Positions 1 to 8,923 are shown, numbered from the stretch's first letter. The stretch: DNA of 64,000 nt from Bradyrhizobium sp. SRL28 (GCF_018596315.1 NZ_JAHEAG010000021.1:1-64000); one strand, 5' to 3'. Numbers and translations: made by a program. The notes: generated from the sequence alone by a model not told the origin.

Positions 1-149
1 TTCATTCGCGACCCAAATCGAATCCTGCGGTCGCGGTACCGAAACGCAACAGACGACCACAATCAGATTTCAAGAATAGAGTTGCAATTGGGGAACCAAC
101 CAGACTCAGGTTAGATTCTGCGGGCTTGGAAACTTTGGAGGGGGCTCCA

Positions 150-398
150 ATGCCATACTTCAGTTTTGATCTCGTCATCGGCGCGGAATTCAAAAACCAG
201 GGCGGCATGATCCTCGAAAACACGGAAAACGCGATCGATAAAGCTGACAGCCTCGCGAGCGAACTTTGCATCGTTCGTCCTGAGCTGCGTTCCACGGGGT
301 GTGCGGTGCGTGTCACCGATGGAGACAGTAACGAGTTCTACCGTACTCCGGTCGACCCTATCCCATCGTGGCTGAAATCATCCCGTCGCGCACGATGA
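150..398 (+). CDS. DUF6894-like small protein
   Basis: An 82-residue soluble protein starting MPYFSFDL. The short aromatic N-terminal strand, the acidic centre and the Ala/Ser/Glu helix around residues 28-41 resemble the DUF6894 small proteins common in Bradyrhizobium, whose function is unknown. I chose the ATG at 150 rather than the in-frame TTG at 126 because a strong Shine-Dalgarno sequence (GGAGGGGG, 137-144) lies just in front of it. It stands alone, with no operon partner. The family call rests on pattern memory only and could be wrong. Confidence 0.6.
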   Translation: MPYFSFDLVIGAEFKNQGGMILENTENAIDKADSLASELCIVRPELRSTGCAVRVTDGDSNEFYRTPVDPIPSWLKSSRRAR

Positions 399-441
399 GC
401 GACGTGAAGCGCACGAGACCGGATCGGTCTGAAGGTGCAAA

Positions 442-717
442 TTACGGCAAGGGCATAAGTTCAGTTGGTAGCGATCTCTTGCCCTGGGGGCAGCCCGTTC
501 GGCCCTTGAGGGACTCAATCGGCGCTGGAGACTCGTTGGAATGGTTCGGATCAGATGCCGATGACCCGGTCGTGCTCATAAACTCGGCCACGGCAGCGTT
601 CGACGACCATTCCACGTAACTAACGACAGTGAACGTAAGTGCGAACAAGGCGAGAAGCGCGACCGTCACCATGGTGCCTATTCCCTGCCAATGGATTTGG
701 CTACCGAACAATGGCAT
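442..717 (-). CDS. Small membrane-anchored hypothetical protein
   Basis: A 91-residue protein with one clear membrane segment at about residues 14-36 (MVTVALLALFALTFTVVSYV). A polar, Ser/Pro/Asn-rich tail follows and probably lies outside the membrane. GGGAG sits 8 bases before the ATG at 717, which supports translation. It is convergent with the small gene before it. I do not recognise the family. The hydrophobic helix and the good ribosome binding site are the only support. Confidence 0.55.
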   Translation of the reverse strand: MPLFGSQIHWQGIGTMVTVALLALFALTFTVVSYVEWSSNAAVAEFMSTTGSSASDPNHSNESPAPIESLKGRTGCPQGKRSLPTELMPLP

Positions 718-1114
718 CGCTCGTCTCCCGAAACGGGGCTTGCGACGGCCTTAAATCAACTCGCGATTTTCAAATGTGAACTACCTCACGTCTCACGGTT
801 ACTTGATGCCGAGACGGAATGACGGACGTCTTTCTGCTTGAGCAGATTCGTCGCGCAATGATCTATCATTTGGGCGGAGCAAGTTTGATGACAATGCGGA
901 TCGCCTGCGCGCCACCCGGCGGGTCCCCGGTCTATCGGCGCCCAACTACCTATCTCACCAGAATGTACGGAACAGCGAAACCGAGCACGTCTACACACGC
1001 GCGACTTGATAGCGCTGAAGTCCCCTGACGGATCAAACGGTCCCGGTCATTTCGACGGCCTCCGCTCGACGTCGATGGCCGCTACGAGCCGTTTAATCTC
1101 GCCGTAATCGCCGA
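718..1114. other. Intergenic region with no supported gene
   Basis: About 400 bases. Short open frames exist on both strands but have no ribosome binding site, domain or plausible composition. No hairpin terminator or repeat stands out. Confidence 0.5.
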
Positions 1115-1357
1115 TCAGCCGCAGACTCGCACCCGGCGGACCCGCCAGCCATGACCGTCCCAGAAACGCTGGTTCACCCATTCGCAACTGCCAAAATCAT
1201 CGTATGGCCCGCGACTTGCTCCGTAAGGGGCGGGCACATAATAGCGGCCCGGAGCCGCGGCGCCCGCGGCGACGCCGCGCTGTGCGCTTACGGGCGTCGC
1301 GGCGAGCGAACCAGCGAATGTAGCCACCGCGACGAAGGCAGCAAATGTCTTCTTCAT
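1115..1357 (-). CDS. Small secreted protein
   Basis: An 80-residue protein with a textbook Sec signal peptide: MKK, a hydrophobic Ala/Val stretch, and a likely cut after the Ala-x-Ala-type site near residue 25 (PVSAQ). The mature part is Gly/Tyr-rich and ends in an aromatic, Arg-rich segment with two cysteines (CEWVNQRFWDGHGWRVRRV...C) that could form a disulfide. AAGGAGG lies 8 bases before the ATG at 1357. Small periplasmic proteins with this pattern are frequent in Bradyrhizobium. Function unknown. Confidence 0.75.
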   Translation of the reverse strand: MKKTFAAFVAVATFAGSLAATPVSAQRGVAAGAAAPGRYYVPAPYGASRGPYDDFGSCEWVNQRFWDGHGWRVRRVRVCG

Positions 1358-1745
1358 TCTAGGGGCCTCCTTGCAGGATGACGCCTTCGGTCAGCGCCGG
1401 TGGACGGTCAATCCCCAGCGGGGCATCGTATCAGGCCAGCTGAGTGCATTGATAGGGGCTGGCTTCGAGTCGCTTGTCGCAAGTCCTGATGTCCGTTGTG
1501 AGTCAATCGCGTCGGCCTGACTGCGTAACGCACTTCCGCTCTGCCCCCGTCAACGGACATCGTCAGGTCGGCCCGGCAGGTCCGTTTCGTGCCCAATTTC
1601 GGACTCGTGAGACTTTGCAAAGACAAGCCCGTAGCAGCGTCCATCGCAGCAGGCCGGATGATCCGCGCCCGCAGGCTAGGCGATCTCGCCATAGCGCGCT
1701 ATCTTCCACCCCACGTTGTCTCGGCTGCAACAGACTTGGTGACCC
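1358..1745. other. Intergenic region with no supported gene
   Basis: Nearly 390 bases between two divergently transcribed genes, so it must hold both promoters. Overlapping open frames on both strands show no domain or ribosome binding site, and I see no repeat or clear operator. Confidence 0.5.
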
Positions 1746-2480
1746 ATGGACAGCGATCCCTCGCAGATTCCGGTTGAGCCGATTCCGTTCGAGCACGGCC
1801 TGCCCCACTTTGCGCAGAGCCTGACCAGAGGAAGGGCCAGGATCGTCGCGATCGGCTCGTCGACGACGGCGGGCCACGGCAAAATCAAGGCCTATCCGGA
1901 GCGGCTGCTGTCGTTGCTTCAGACCAAATATCCGAACACCAGGATCACCATGGCCAACCAGGGAATCGGCGGCCAGGAAGCGCCGATCGAGCTCGAGCGG
2001 TTCGATACCGACGTCATCGCCGAAAAGCCCGATCTGGTGATCTGGCAGGTCGGAACGAATGCTGTCTGGCAAAATCCGACCCTGATTCCTCCACCTCCCT
2101 CGTTCAATCAAACCACCGGGGCCATCCGCGATGGACTCGTCAAGCTACGCGACAAAACGCAAGCCGACGTCATCCTGATGGACCTCCAATATGTGCCTGC
2201 CGTGCTGACGCCGGCCAAGAAGGACAAGGCGATTGAGATGGTGGAGGCGATCAGCCAACTGGCGCGGGACGCCCGCGTCAATGTGTTCCGCCGCTTCGCA
2301 TTCATGAAGGGCTTGCATCAGGTTGAGCAGGTCTCGCTCGACCGGATGGTCCACCCGGAGGATGAGCACAGGCTGCACGACAGCGACTGGGCCACCGAGC
2401 GTGTGGCGTGGGCGATGAAGCTCGCGATCGTCGGCGGCGTCGACAAGGCACAGGCATCGGCAGCCGCGAACGTCGGCTAG
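1746..2480 (+). CDS. SGNH/GDSL-family hydrolase
   Basis: A 244-residue esterase or lipase-like hydrolase. The SGNH blocks are visible. Block I is IGSSTTAG with nucleophile Ser39 (GSS replaces the usual GDS). Block II is NQGIGG at 71-76 with the oxyanion Gly. Block III is GTN at 103-105. Block V ends in DEHRLHDSDW, giving candidate catalytic Asp206 and His211. There is no obvious signal peptide, so it may be cytoplasmic. Substrates of the family range from carbohydrate acetyl esters to lysophospholipids, and the sequence does not say which applies. Monocistronic; convergent with the LysR gene. Confidence 0.8.
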   Translation: MDSDPSQIPVEPIPFEHGLPHFAQSLTRGRARIVAIGSSTTAGHGKIKAYPERLLSLLQTKYPNTRITMANQGIGGQEAPIELERFDTDVIAEKPDLVIWQVGTNAVWQNPTLIPPPPSFNQTTGAIRDGLVKLRDKTQADVILMDLQYVPAVLTPAKKDKAIEMVEAISQLARDARVNVFRRFAFMKGLHQVEQVSLDRMVHPEDEHRLHDSDWATERVAWAMKLAIVGGVDKAQASAAANVG

Positions 2481-2629
2481 GGCGTTTTGTTGATACTGAA
2501 CGCCACCAGCAATCGGTCCGGCAGACCAGCGTCGGCCCCTATACAATTGCGGCATGGCAGCTGTAGCCAGATGAGAATGCCGCACCTGACCATTTTGTTC
2601 TATGCCAGTCTCTAAGGCCCGATGCTGGC

Positions 2630-3553
2630 TCAGGCGAGCCTGATGTCCCAGAGGCCCTCTTCGCGGCAGGCGGAAAGTTCGCTGCGAAGCAGCTCGCTCA
2701 CAAGCGCAATGGCAGTCGAGCCGGGATGATCGATGGGAGACGCAAGGGTCAGTTCACGCATCGGCGACGGCTTTGCGATCGCCGCCGTTTCCAGCCGGCC
2801 GCTGGCCACTTCGTGGCGTACCGAGGAAGGCGGCAACAGCGTGTACCCCAACCCTTCTTCGACCAGGCTGGTCAGCACCCGGAAGGAATCGGCTTCCAGC
2901 TTGACGTCGAGCTTGAGTTTCTTCTTCGCCGCCGCCTGCTCGATCAGCGCCCGGAGGCCGTGCGAATGACTGGGCAGCACGAGCGTCTGTTTCAGCAGCC
3001 AGCCGATATCGACCTGTTTCCTCTGCGCCAGTCCGCTGCCGCGCGGCCCCACGGCGACGATGGGATCGCGGCCGAGGCTCTGCACGGTCAGATGCAGATC
3101 GCTCGACGGCCCGTAGATCAGCGCCAGATCCATCTCGCCGCGGTGCAGCCATTCCATCAGATGACCGCTGTAGCTTTCGACGATGCAGAGCGAAATGCCC
3201 GGATATTTGTCGACGGTGCGCCGGGCGAGCCGCGCCGAAATCACGCAGCTCACGGTCGGCACCAGCCCGAGCACGACGCGGCCCGAGGGCGGTCCGCCGG
3301 CGGACTGGATCTCGTCGCGCACCTGGTCGATCTGCCGGACGATGCCGGCCGTGCGCGCCAGCAGCAGGCGGCCGGCGTCGGTCAGCACCATGCCGCGGCC
3401 GTTTCGCGTAAACAGCTCGGCCCGCAATTCATGTTCGAGCAGCTTGATCTGGCGGCTGAGCGCCGGCTGCGCCACCCGCAGCGTGTCGGACGCTTTGCTG
3501 AGGCTGCCGAGCTCCGCCACGCAACTGAAGGTCCTGAGCTGCCTGATATCCAT
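2630..3553 (-). CDS. LysR-family transcriptional regulator
   Basis: 307 residues, the normal LysR length. The N-terminal winged helix (residues 1-60, MDIRQLRTFSCVAELGSLSK then QPALSRQIKLLE) is canonical. A linker helix and a periplasmic-binding-like effector domain follow. The gene is divergent from the acyl-CoA dehydrogenase/CoA-transferase/hydratase operon starting about 125 bases away, so by the usual LysR logic it probably controls that operon and itself. A LysR regulator next to an Ich-type hydratase and an acyl-CoA dehydrogenase also occurs at the Pseudomonas itaconate locus. The inducer cannot be read from the sequence. Confidence 0.9.
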   Translation of the reverse strand: MDIRQLRTFSCVAELGSLSKASDTLRVAQPALSRQIKLLEHELRAELFTRNGRGMVLTDAGRLLLARTAGIVRQIDQVRDEIQSAGGPPSGRVVLGLVPTVSCVISARLARRTVDKYPGISLCIVESYSGHLMEWLHRGEMDLALIYGPSSDLHLTVQSLGRDPIVAVGPRGSGLAQRKQVDIGWLLKQTLVLPSHSHGLRALIEQAAAKKKLKLDVKLEADSFRVLTSLVEEGLGYTLLPPSSVRHEVASGRLETAAIAKPSPMRELTLASPIDHPGSTAIALVSELLRSELSACREEGLWDIRLA

Positions 3554-3614
3554 TGCTTGCCAATCTTCGAAGGCAGGTTCATACGCTATAACAATTCAGC
3601 ATAGGAGACCGGCT

Positions 3615-3683
3615 ATGGTTTCACAACCGCCGGCCATCCGGCAATTGACATCCCCCACCATCCATCGCCAGAAAAACCAATGA
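3615..3683 (+). CDS. Putative 22-codon leader ORF
   Basis: A short open frame encoding a peptide that starts MVSQPPAIRQLT and ends RQKNQ. It has its own good Shine-Dalgarno (GGAGA, 3604-3608). Its stop codon overlaps the start of the acyl-CoA dehydrogenase in an ATGA arrangement (3680-3683). The downstream gene has no ribosome binding site of its own, so this frame may deliver ribosomes by translational coupling. The peptide lacks the repeated codons typical of attenuators. Inference from position only. Confidence 0.45.
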   Translation: MVSQPPAIRQLTSPTIHRQKNQ

Positions 3684-4846
3684 CCGCACAAGAACAACAA
3701 GACGAATTCCACGACATCCGCGACGCCGTCGCAAAGCTCTGCGCCCAGTTCCCCGGCGAATACTGGCGCAAGCTCGACCGCCAGATGGCGTACCCCAAGG
3801 AGTTCGTCGATGCGCTGACGGAGGCCGGCTACCTCTCGGTGCTGATCCCCGAGGAATATGGCGGCTCCGGGCTAAAACTGTCGGCGGCGGCTGCGATCCT
3901 GGAAGAGATCCAGCGGGCCGGCTGCAATGGCGGCGGCTGTCACGCCCAGATGTACACGATGGGCACCGTGCTGCGGCACGGTAACGACGCGCAGAAGGCG
4001 AAATACCTGCCCGGGATCGCCAGCGGCAAATTGCGGCTGCAGGCGTTCGGCGTGACCGAGCCGACCAGCGGCACCGATACCTCCTCGCTGAAGACCGTCG
4101 CCAAGCGTGACGGCGACCACTACGTCGTCAACGGCCAGAAGATCTGGACCAGCCGCGCCGAACATTCCGACCTGATGATCCTGTTGGCGCGCACCACGCC
4201 GAAGGAACAGGCCAAGAAGCGCACCGATGGACTTTCCGTTTTCATCGTCGACATGCGCGAGGCCAAGGGCAACGGTCTGGAGATCCGCCCGATCCGCACC
4301 ATGATGAACCACGCGACAACAGAGGTGTTCTTCACGGACATGCGCGTGCCCGCGGAAAACCTGATCGGCGACGAAGGCAAGGGGTTTCGTTACATCCTGT
4401 CAGGCATGAATGCCGAGCGCATTTTGATCGCGGCCGAATGCATCGGCGATGCCAAATGGTTCATCGCAAAGGCCACTGCCTATGCCAAGGAGCGCGCCGT
4501 GTTCGGCCGTCCGATCGGCCAGAATCAAGGCATCCAGTTCCCGATCGCAAAAGCCTACGCCGCGATGCGCGCGGCCGAGCTGATGGTCAAGGAAGCCACC
4601 CGCAAGTATGAAGCCGGGCTCGATTGCGGCGCAGAAGCCAACATGGCCAAGATGCTGGCGGCTGATGCCTCCTGGGAGGCGGCCAATGCCTGCGTGCAGA
4701 CCCATGGCGGCTTCGGCTTTGCCGAGGAATACGACGTCGAGCGCAAGTTCCGCGAAACGCGGCTGTATCAAGTTGCGCCGATCTCGACCAATCTGATCTT
4801 GTCCTACGTCGCCGAGCATGTGCTCGGCCTGCCCCGCTCCTACTGA
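3680..4846 (+). CDS. Acyl-CoA dehydrogenase with relocated catalytic base
   Basis: 388-residue FAD enzyme that would oxidise a CoA thioester to the 2,3-enoyl form and pass electrons to ETF. The fold motifs are present: VTEPTSGTDTSS at 125-136, a GQKIWTS loop at 152-158, and the C-terminal VERKFRETRLYQV. The usual catalytic Glu of the YEGT loop is replaced by Gln364 (LYQVAPIST). Glu246 in NAERILIAAE sits where isovaleryl-CoA and long-chain dehydrogenases place their base, so it is probably the base here. The acyl-CoA dehydrogenase of the Pseudomonas itaconate cluster has the same style of C-terminus, as I recall it. First enzyme gene of a three-gene operon; its start overlaps the leader ORF stop. 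Confidence 0.9.
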   Translation: MTAQEQQDEFHDIRDAVAKLCAQFPGEYWRKLDRQMAYPKEFVDALTEAGYLSVLIPEEYGGSGLKLSAAAAILEEIQRAGCNGGGCHAQMYTMGTVLRHGNDAQKAKYLPGIASGKLRLQAFGVTEPTSGTDTSSLKTVAKRDGDHYVVNGQKIWTSRAEHSDLMILLARTTPKEQAKKRTDGLSVFIVDMREAKGNGLEIRPIRTMMNHATTEVFFTDMRVPAENLIGDEGKGFRYILSGMNAERILIAAECIGDAKWFIAKATAYAKERAVFGRPIGQNQGIQFPIAKAYAAMRAAELMVKEATRKYEAGLDCGAEANMAKMLAADASWEAANACVQTHGGFGFAEEYDVERKFRETRLYQVAPISTNLILSYVAEHVLGLPRSY

Positions 4847-4855
4847 GAACATCAG

Positions 4856-5986
4856 ATGTTGCCGTTAGAGGGATTGATCGTCGTCTCCGTCGAACAGGCG
4901 GTCGCAGCACCGTTCTGCAGCTCCAGGCTTGCCGATGCCGGCGCGCATGTCGTCAAGGTCGAACGTCCCGAGGGCGATTTCGCCCGCGGTTATGATGCGG
5001 CGGCGAAGGGCCAGAGCAGCTATTTCGTCTGGCTCAACCGCGGCAAGAATTCCGTGGTGATCGATCTCGCGACCAAGGACGGTCGCGCGGCGCTCGAAGA
5101 GCTGATCGCGAGCGCCGACGTGCTGCTGCAGAACCTCAAGCCGGGCTCGATGGACAAGCTCGGCTTTTCGCTGGAGCGCTTACGAAAAGATTATCCGGCG
5201 CTGATCTGCTGCACCATTTCGGGTTACGGCGACGAGGGCCCCTATGCCGACCGCAAGGCCTACGATCTCCTGATCCAGGCCGAGAGCGGCCTGGCCTCGA
5301 TCACCGGCGGCCCCGAGGGCCCGTCGCGGGTCGGCATATCAGTCGTCGATATCGCGACCGGCGCCACCGCGCATGCCTCCATCCTCGAAGCGCTGATCGC
5401 GCGGGGACGCACCGGCAAGGGTGCCGATATCCGCATCTCGATGTTCGACGTGATGGCGGACTGGATGGCGGTACCGCTGATCAATTCGGAAGCCGGCAAT
5501 CCGCCGAAGCGGATGGCGCTGGCGCATCCCTCGATCGCCCCCTACGGCGTGTTCAACTCGAAAGACGGCAAGGGCATTTTGATCTCGATCCAGAGCGAGC
5601 GCGAATGGAAGAAGCTTTGCGCGGAGGTGCTGGATCAGCCCGACCTGCCCAATGATCCCAGATTCGCCAACATGGTCGAGCGCGTGCGCAACCGCCAGCT
5701 CACCGACAAGACGGTGGCCGACAGTTTTGCAGCGATGAATCGCGTCGATCTGCTCAAGCGCCTGGACGCCGCCGACATTGCGTTTGCCGAGGTGAACACC
5801 ATGGCTGACCTTGCCGTGCACCCGCATCTGCGCCGCATCGAGGTCGATACGCCGAACGGCAAGGTGAGCTACGCCGCGCCCGCCGCGATCTTCGTCGATC
5901 AGCCGCGGCACTATGGCGCCGTGCCCGCCATCGGCGACCATGTCGAATTGCCCAAAGCTCCCCGCGCCAAGAGCCGCCAGTCATGA
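4856..5986 (+). CDS. CaiB/BaiF-type (class III) CoA-transferase
   Basis: 376 residues. Class III CoA-transferases move CoA between carboxylic acids through an aspartyl intermediate. By alignment with formyl-CoA transferase/YfdW the catalytic residue is Asp165, in SVVDIATGATAH. The N-terminal Rossmann-like segment (ADAGAHVVKVERPEGD, 27-41) and the LKPG motif are also typical. It starts 9 bases after the dehydrogenase and overlaps the next gene by 4 bases, so the three genes are one translational unit. In that setting it would activate a dicarboxylate such as itaconate, mesaconate or methylsuccinate using succinyl-CoA; the substrate is inference. Confidence 0.88.
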   Translation: MLPLEGLIVVSVEQAVAAPFCSSRLADAGAHVVKVERPEGDFARGYDAAAKGQSSYFVWLNRGKNSVVIDLATKDGRAALEELIASADVLLQNLKPGSMDKLGFSLERLRKDYPALICCTISGYGDEGPYADRKAYDLLIQAESGLASITGGPEGPSRVGISVVDIATGATAHASILEALIARGRTGKGADIRISMFDVMADWMAVPLINSEAGNPPKRMALAHPSIAPYGVFNSKDGKGILISIQSEREWKKLCAEVLDQPDLPNDPRFANMVERVRNRQLTDKTVADSFAAMNRVDLLKRLDAADIAFAEVNTMADLAVHPHLRRIEVDTPNGKVSYAAPAAIFVDQPRHYGAVPAIGDHVELPKAPRAKSRQS

Positions 5987-6837
5987 CCGAGCCCCTCAAC
6001 ATCGACCACCTGCGCCAATGGATCGGCAACACCACCGAAGCGGCCGATGTCGTCACCGCACAGCTCGTAAAGGGTCTGCGCGCGACGCTGTTCCAGGACA
6101 TCGGCGAGCCCAAGGCTGGCGATGCCGCGCCATGGACCACGCACTGGTGCCTGGCGCAGCCGGTGTTTCCGATGTCGCAACTCGGCCCCGACGGCCACCC
6201 GACCCGCGGCGGCTTCCTGCCGCCGGTGCCACTGCCGCGCCGGATGTGGGCCGGCGGCGAGATCGAATTCCTCGAGCCCTTGCGCGTCGGCGATGAAACG
6301 ACGCGAACCTCACGCATCTCCGACGTGACGGTGAAGACCGGCTCGACCGGCACGCTGTGCTTTGTTGCCGTCGAACACACGATCACGACGCCGCGCGGCA
6401 CTGCGATCCGCGAACGTCAGGACATCGTCTATCGCGATATCGGCGGCGCGGCGCCAACTTCGCCGCCCAAGACCCCTCCGCCGCCGCCCGTCGCAAAGCA
6501 TCGCGAAAGCCATGTCAGCGATCCCGTGTTGCTGTTTCGATACTCGGCGCTGACCTTCAACGGCCACCGCATCCATTACGACCGGGACTACGTCACCAAG
6601 GTCGAGAGCTATCCCGGCCTGATCTTCCACGGCCCGCTGCAGGCGGCGCTGATCGTCGAGCTCGCGGCGAAGCTTCATGGCGATAGCGCGCCGAAAAAGT
6701 TCAGCTATCGCGGCGTGCAGCCGCTATTCGAAGGCGGCGAGTTCTCGATCAACGCCAGCGAGACCCACGCCGGCATGGAACTGTGGATCGCGAATGCCGA
6801 GGGACAGCCGACGATGAAGGGCACGGCGACCTGGTGA
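5983..6837 (+). CDS. MaoC-family (hotdog) enoyl-CoA hydratase, itaconyl/mesaconyl-CoA hydratase-like
   Basis: 284 residues, the length of double-hotdog hydratases such as itaconyl-CoA hydratase (Ich) and mesaconyl-C4-CoA hydratase. The N-terminal half is the degenerate hotdog. A Pro-rich linker (161-169) leads to the active half, whose FNGHRIHYD at 192-200 carries the hydratase His/Asn-type catalytic loop. It overlaps the CoA-transferase stop by ATGA. With the upstream enzymes it would hydrate an unsaturated C5-dicarboxyl-CoA to citramalyl-CoA. No citramalyl-CoA lyase gene follows, so the last step would be encoded elsewhere. Confidence 0.82.
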   Translation: MTEPLNIDHLRQWIGNTTEAADVVTAQLVKGLRATLFQDIGEPKAGDAAPWTTHWCLAQPVFPMSQLGPDGHPTRGGFLPPVPLPRRMWAGGEIEFLEPLRVGDETTRTSRISDVTVKTGSTGTLCFVAVEHTITTPRGTAIRERQDIVYRDIGGAAPTSPPKTPPPPPVAKHRESHVSDPVLLFRYSALTFNGHRIHYDRDYVTKVESYPGLIFHGPLQAALIVELAAKLHGDSAPKKFSYRGVQPLFEGGEFSINASETHAGMELWIANAEGQPTMKGTATW

Positions 6838-6845
6838 TTTTCACC

Positions 6846-6953
6846 GTCATTGCCTGCGACAAACGCAAAGCGTTTGCGCAAGGAAGCGAAGCGACGAAGC
6901 AATCCATGCTTCCCGTACGGAGGTATGGATTGCTTCGCTTCGCTCGCAACGAC
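6846..6953. repeat. Dispersed palindrome, family A copy 1
   Basis: Imperfect inverted repeat whose outer arms contain GTCATTGC and GCAATCCAT on one side and ATGGATTGC with the complement on the other. A nested hairpin (AACGCAAAGCGTTTGC) is inserted in the left arm. The same element recurs at 13865-13966. Lying directly after the hydratase stop, it may act as a transcript end or stabiliser. Confidence 0.75.
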
Positions 6954-7134
6954 GAAATAAACGTCGGCGACTTTTTCGCAGGGCAATGTTCCCTGACCAT
7001 TGAGAAGCCGGCGTCAGACGCTCGCGCAGCATAGGTGCCATTCGCGCCCCGGCAACCGCTTGCCGACCTCCGTGCGCCCGCCCTAATCTTGTCAACGGAA
7101 ACACGACAAGAAAAGCAGAGGGAACAGACAGGCC

Positions 7135-8871
7135 ATGGCTGAGGCGAGTGCAGCACGTCATTCTGAAACGGGAGCTTTTGACGCCGTCGTGGTCGGCGCG
7201 GGCTTTGCCGGCCTGTACATGCTGCATCGGTTGCGCGGGCTCGGATTCACGGCACGGGTTTACGAAGCCGGCGGTGGTGTTGGCGGGACGTGGTACTGGA
7301 ATCGCTATCCCGGCGCGCGCTGCGACGTCGAAAGCCTGCAGTATTCCTTCTCGTTTTCGGAGGAACTGGACCAGGAATGGAACTGGTCGGAGAAGTATTC
7401 GCCGCAGCCGGAAATCCTCGCTTACGCCAACCACGTCGCCGATCGCTTCGACCTGCGCAGCCAGATCGTGTTCGATACCCGCGTCACGGCGGCAACGTTC
7501 AACGAGGATACCGATAGCTGGCTGATCGAGACCGATCGCGGCGACCGCGTCATCGCAAAATTCTGCATCATGGCGGTTGGTTGTCTGTCGGCGCCGAACC
7601 GCCCGGCCTTCCCCGGCATGGATGACTTCAGCGGGCCGATCTATCACACCGGCGAATGGCCGCACGAGGGCGTCGACTTCACCGGCATGCGTGTTGGCGT
7701 CATCGGCACCGGCTCGTCAGCTATTCAGTCGATACCGATCATCGCAGCGCAGGCATCGCAGCTCACCGTCTTCCAGCGCACCGCGACCTGGTCGGTGCCG
7801 GCGTGGAACGAAGCGCTGTCGGAAGATTATCTGAAGGAAGCCAAGGCGCATTATCCGGAATTACGCGCGAAGGCGCGCGCACGTCCGACCGGCTTCTATT
7901 TCCCGTTCAATCTCCAGCCTGCTCTGGAGGCGAACGCGGAGGAGCGGCAGCTGCGATATGAGGCGGCGTGGCAGCGCGGCGGCCTGCCCTTTCTCGGCGC
8001 CTATGGCGACCTCCTGTTCGAAAAGTCGGCTAACGACACCGTCGCCGAATTCGCGCGCCAAAAGATCCGCAGCGTCGTCAAGGATCCCGCGACCGCGGAG
8101 TTGCTGTGCCCGCAGAACGTGTTCGGCTGCAAGCGGCTCTGTGTCGATACCGATTACTTCGGAACCTACAACCTGCCGCATGTGAAGCTGGTTGATGTAT
8201 CCAAGACGCCGATTGAGCGCTTCACCGCAGACGGCATTGTGGTGCATGGCACTGAATACAAGGTCGACGCCATCGTTTCTGCGACCGGCTTTGCCGCCAT
8301 GACCGGCTCGTTCGACAAGATCAAAATCACCGGCCGCAGCGGCCGCACGCTCGCCGAGAAATGGCGCGCCGGCCCTCGCGCCTACCTCGGCCTCGCCTCA
8401 GTGGGCTTTCCGAATCTCTTCATGATCACCGGTCCCGGCAGCCCGTCGGTGCTGGCAAGCATGATCCAGGCGATCGAGCAACATGTCGACTGGCTGGCCG
8501 ATTGCCTCGGCCACATGCGCGATATCGGAGCCGGCAGCATCGAACCGCTGCAGGCTGACGAGGATGCCTGGGTGGCGCACGTCAACGATGTCTCGACGGT
8601 TTCGCTGCGCTCGACCTGCAGCTCCTGGTATGTCGGCACCAACATTGCCGGGCGCCCGCGCGTGTTCATGCCCTATATCGGTGGCTTTCCGGTCTATGTG
8701 CAGAAGTGCAATGAGGTGATGAACAATGCCTATGAAGGCTTTGTGCTGAAGGGTGCGCGCCTGGGCAATACGCCGCCGCAGGTACGCTTCACCGAACGCT
8801 GGCACGTGCCGCTTGATATCGAGGTGATTTCACCGGCCGCCGTGGCTGCGAAGCGCGTACCCGTCGTTTGA
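7135..8871 (+). CDS. Baeyer-Villiger monooxygenase (flavin-containing)
   Basis: 578 residues, usual for type I Baeyer-Villiger monooxygenases, which insert oxygen next to a ketone using FAD and NADPH. Diagnostic features are the first Rossmann motif GAGFAG (21-26), the fingerprint FSGPIYHTGEWP (165-176, matching FxGxxxHxxxW), and the second nucleotide motif GTGSSA (191-196). The GTWYWNRYPGARCDVES stretch is typical of the cyclohexanone/phenylacetone monooxygenase group. A purine-rich GAGGGAAC precedes the ATG at 7135. The DapA-like gene follows after 52 bases and may be co-transcribed. The substrate cannot be predicted; steroid, cyclic or aryl ketones are all possible. Confidence 0.9.
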   Translation: MAEASAARHSETGAFDAVVVGAGFAGLYMLHRLRGLGFTARVYEAGGGVGGTWYWNRYPGARCDVESLQYSFSFSEELDQEWNWSEKYSPQPEILAYANHVADRFDLRSQIVFDTRVTAATFNEDTDSWLIETDRGDRVIAKFCIMAVGCLSAPNRPAFPGMDDFSGPIYHTGEWPHEGVDFTGMRVGVIGTGSSAIQSIPIIAAQASQLTVFQRTATWSVPAWNEALSEDYLKEAKAHYPELRAKARARPTGFYFPFNLQPALEANAEERQLRYEAAWQRGGLPFLGAYGDLLFEKSANDTVAEFARQKIRSVVKDPATAELLCPQNVFGCKRLCVDTDYFGTYNLPHVKLVDVSKTPIERFTADGIVVHGTEYKVDAIVSATGFAAMTGSFDKIKITGRSGRTLAEKWRAGPRAYLGLASVGFPNLFMITGPGSPSVLASMIQAIEQHVDWLADCLGHMRDIGAGSIEPLQADEDAWVAHVNDVSTVSLRSTCSSWYVGTNIAGRPRVFMPYIGGFPVYVQKCNEVMNNAYEGFVLKGARLGNTPPQVRFTERWHVPLDIEVISPAAVAAKRVPVV

Positions 8872-8923
8872 GCCGTCGACGCAATCAACACAGCAACGAG
8901 AGCAACGCTGAAGGAGACGAGAC

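Noticed and set aside
819..1028. A 69-codon plus-strand frame
   Set aside because: No ribosome binding site, biased composition or domain; overlaps an equally poor frame on the other strand.
1563..2111. A 182-codon frame antisense to the SGNH hydrolase
   Set aside because: The sense frame has the ordered catalytic blocks; the antisense frame has none.
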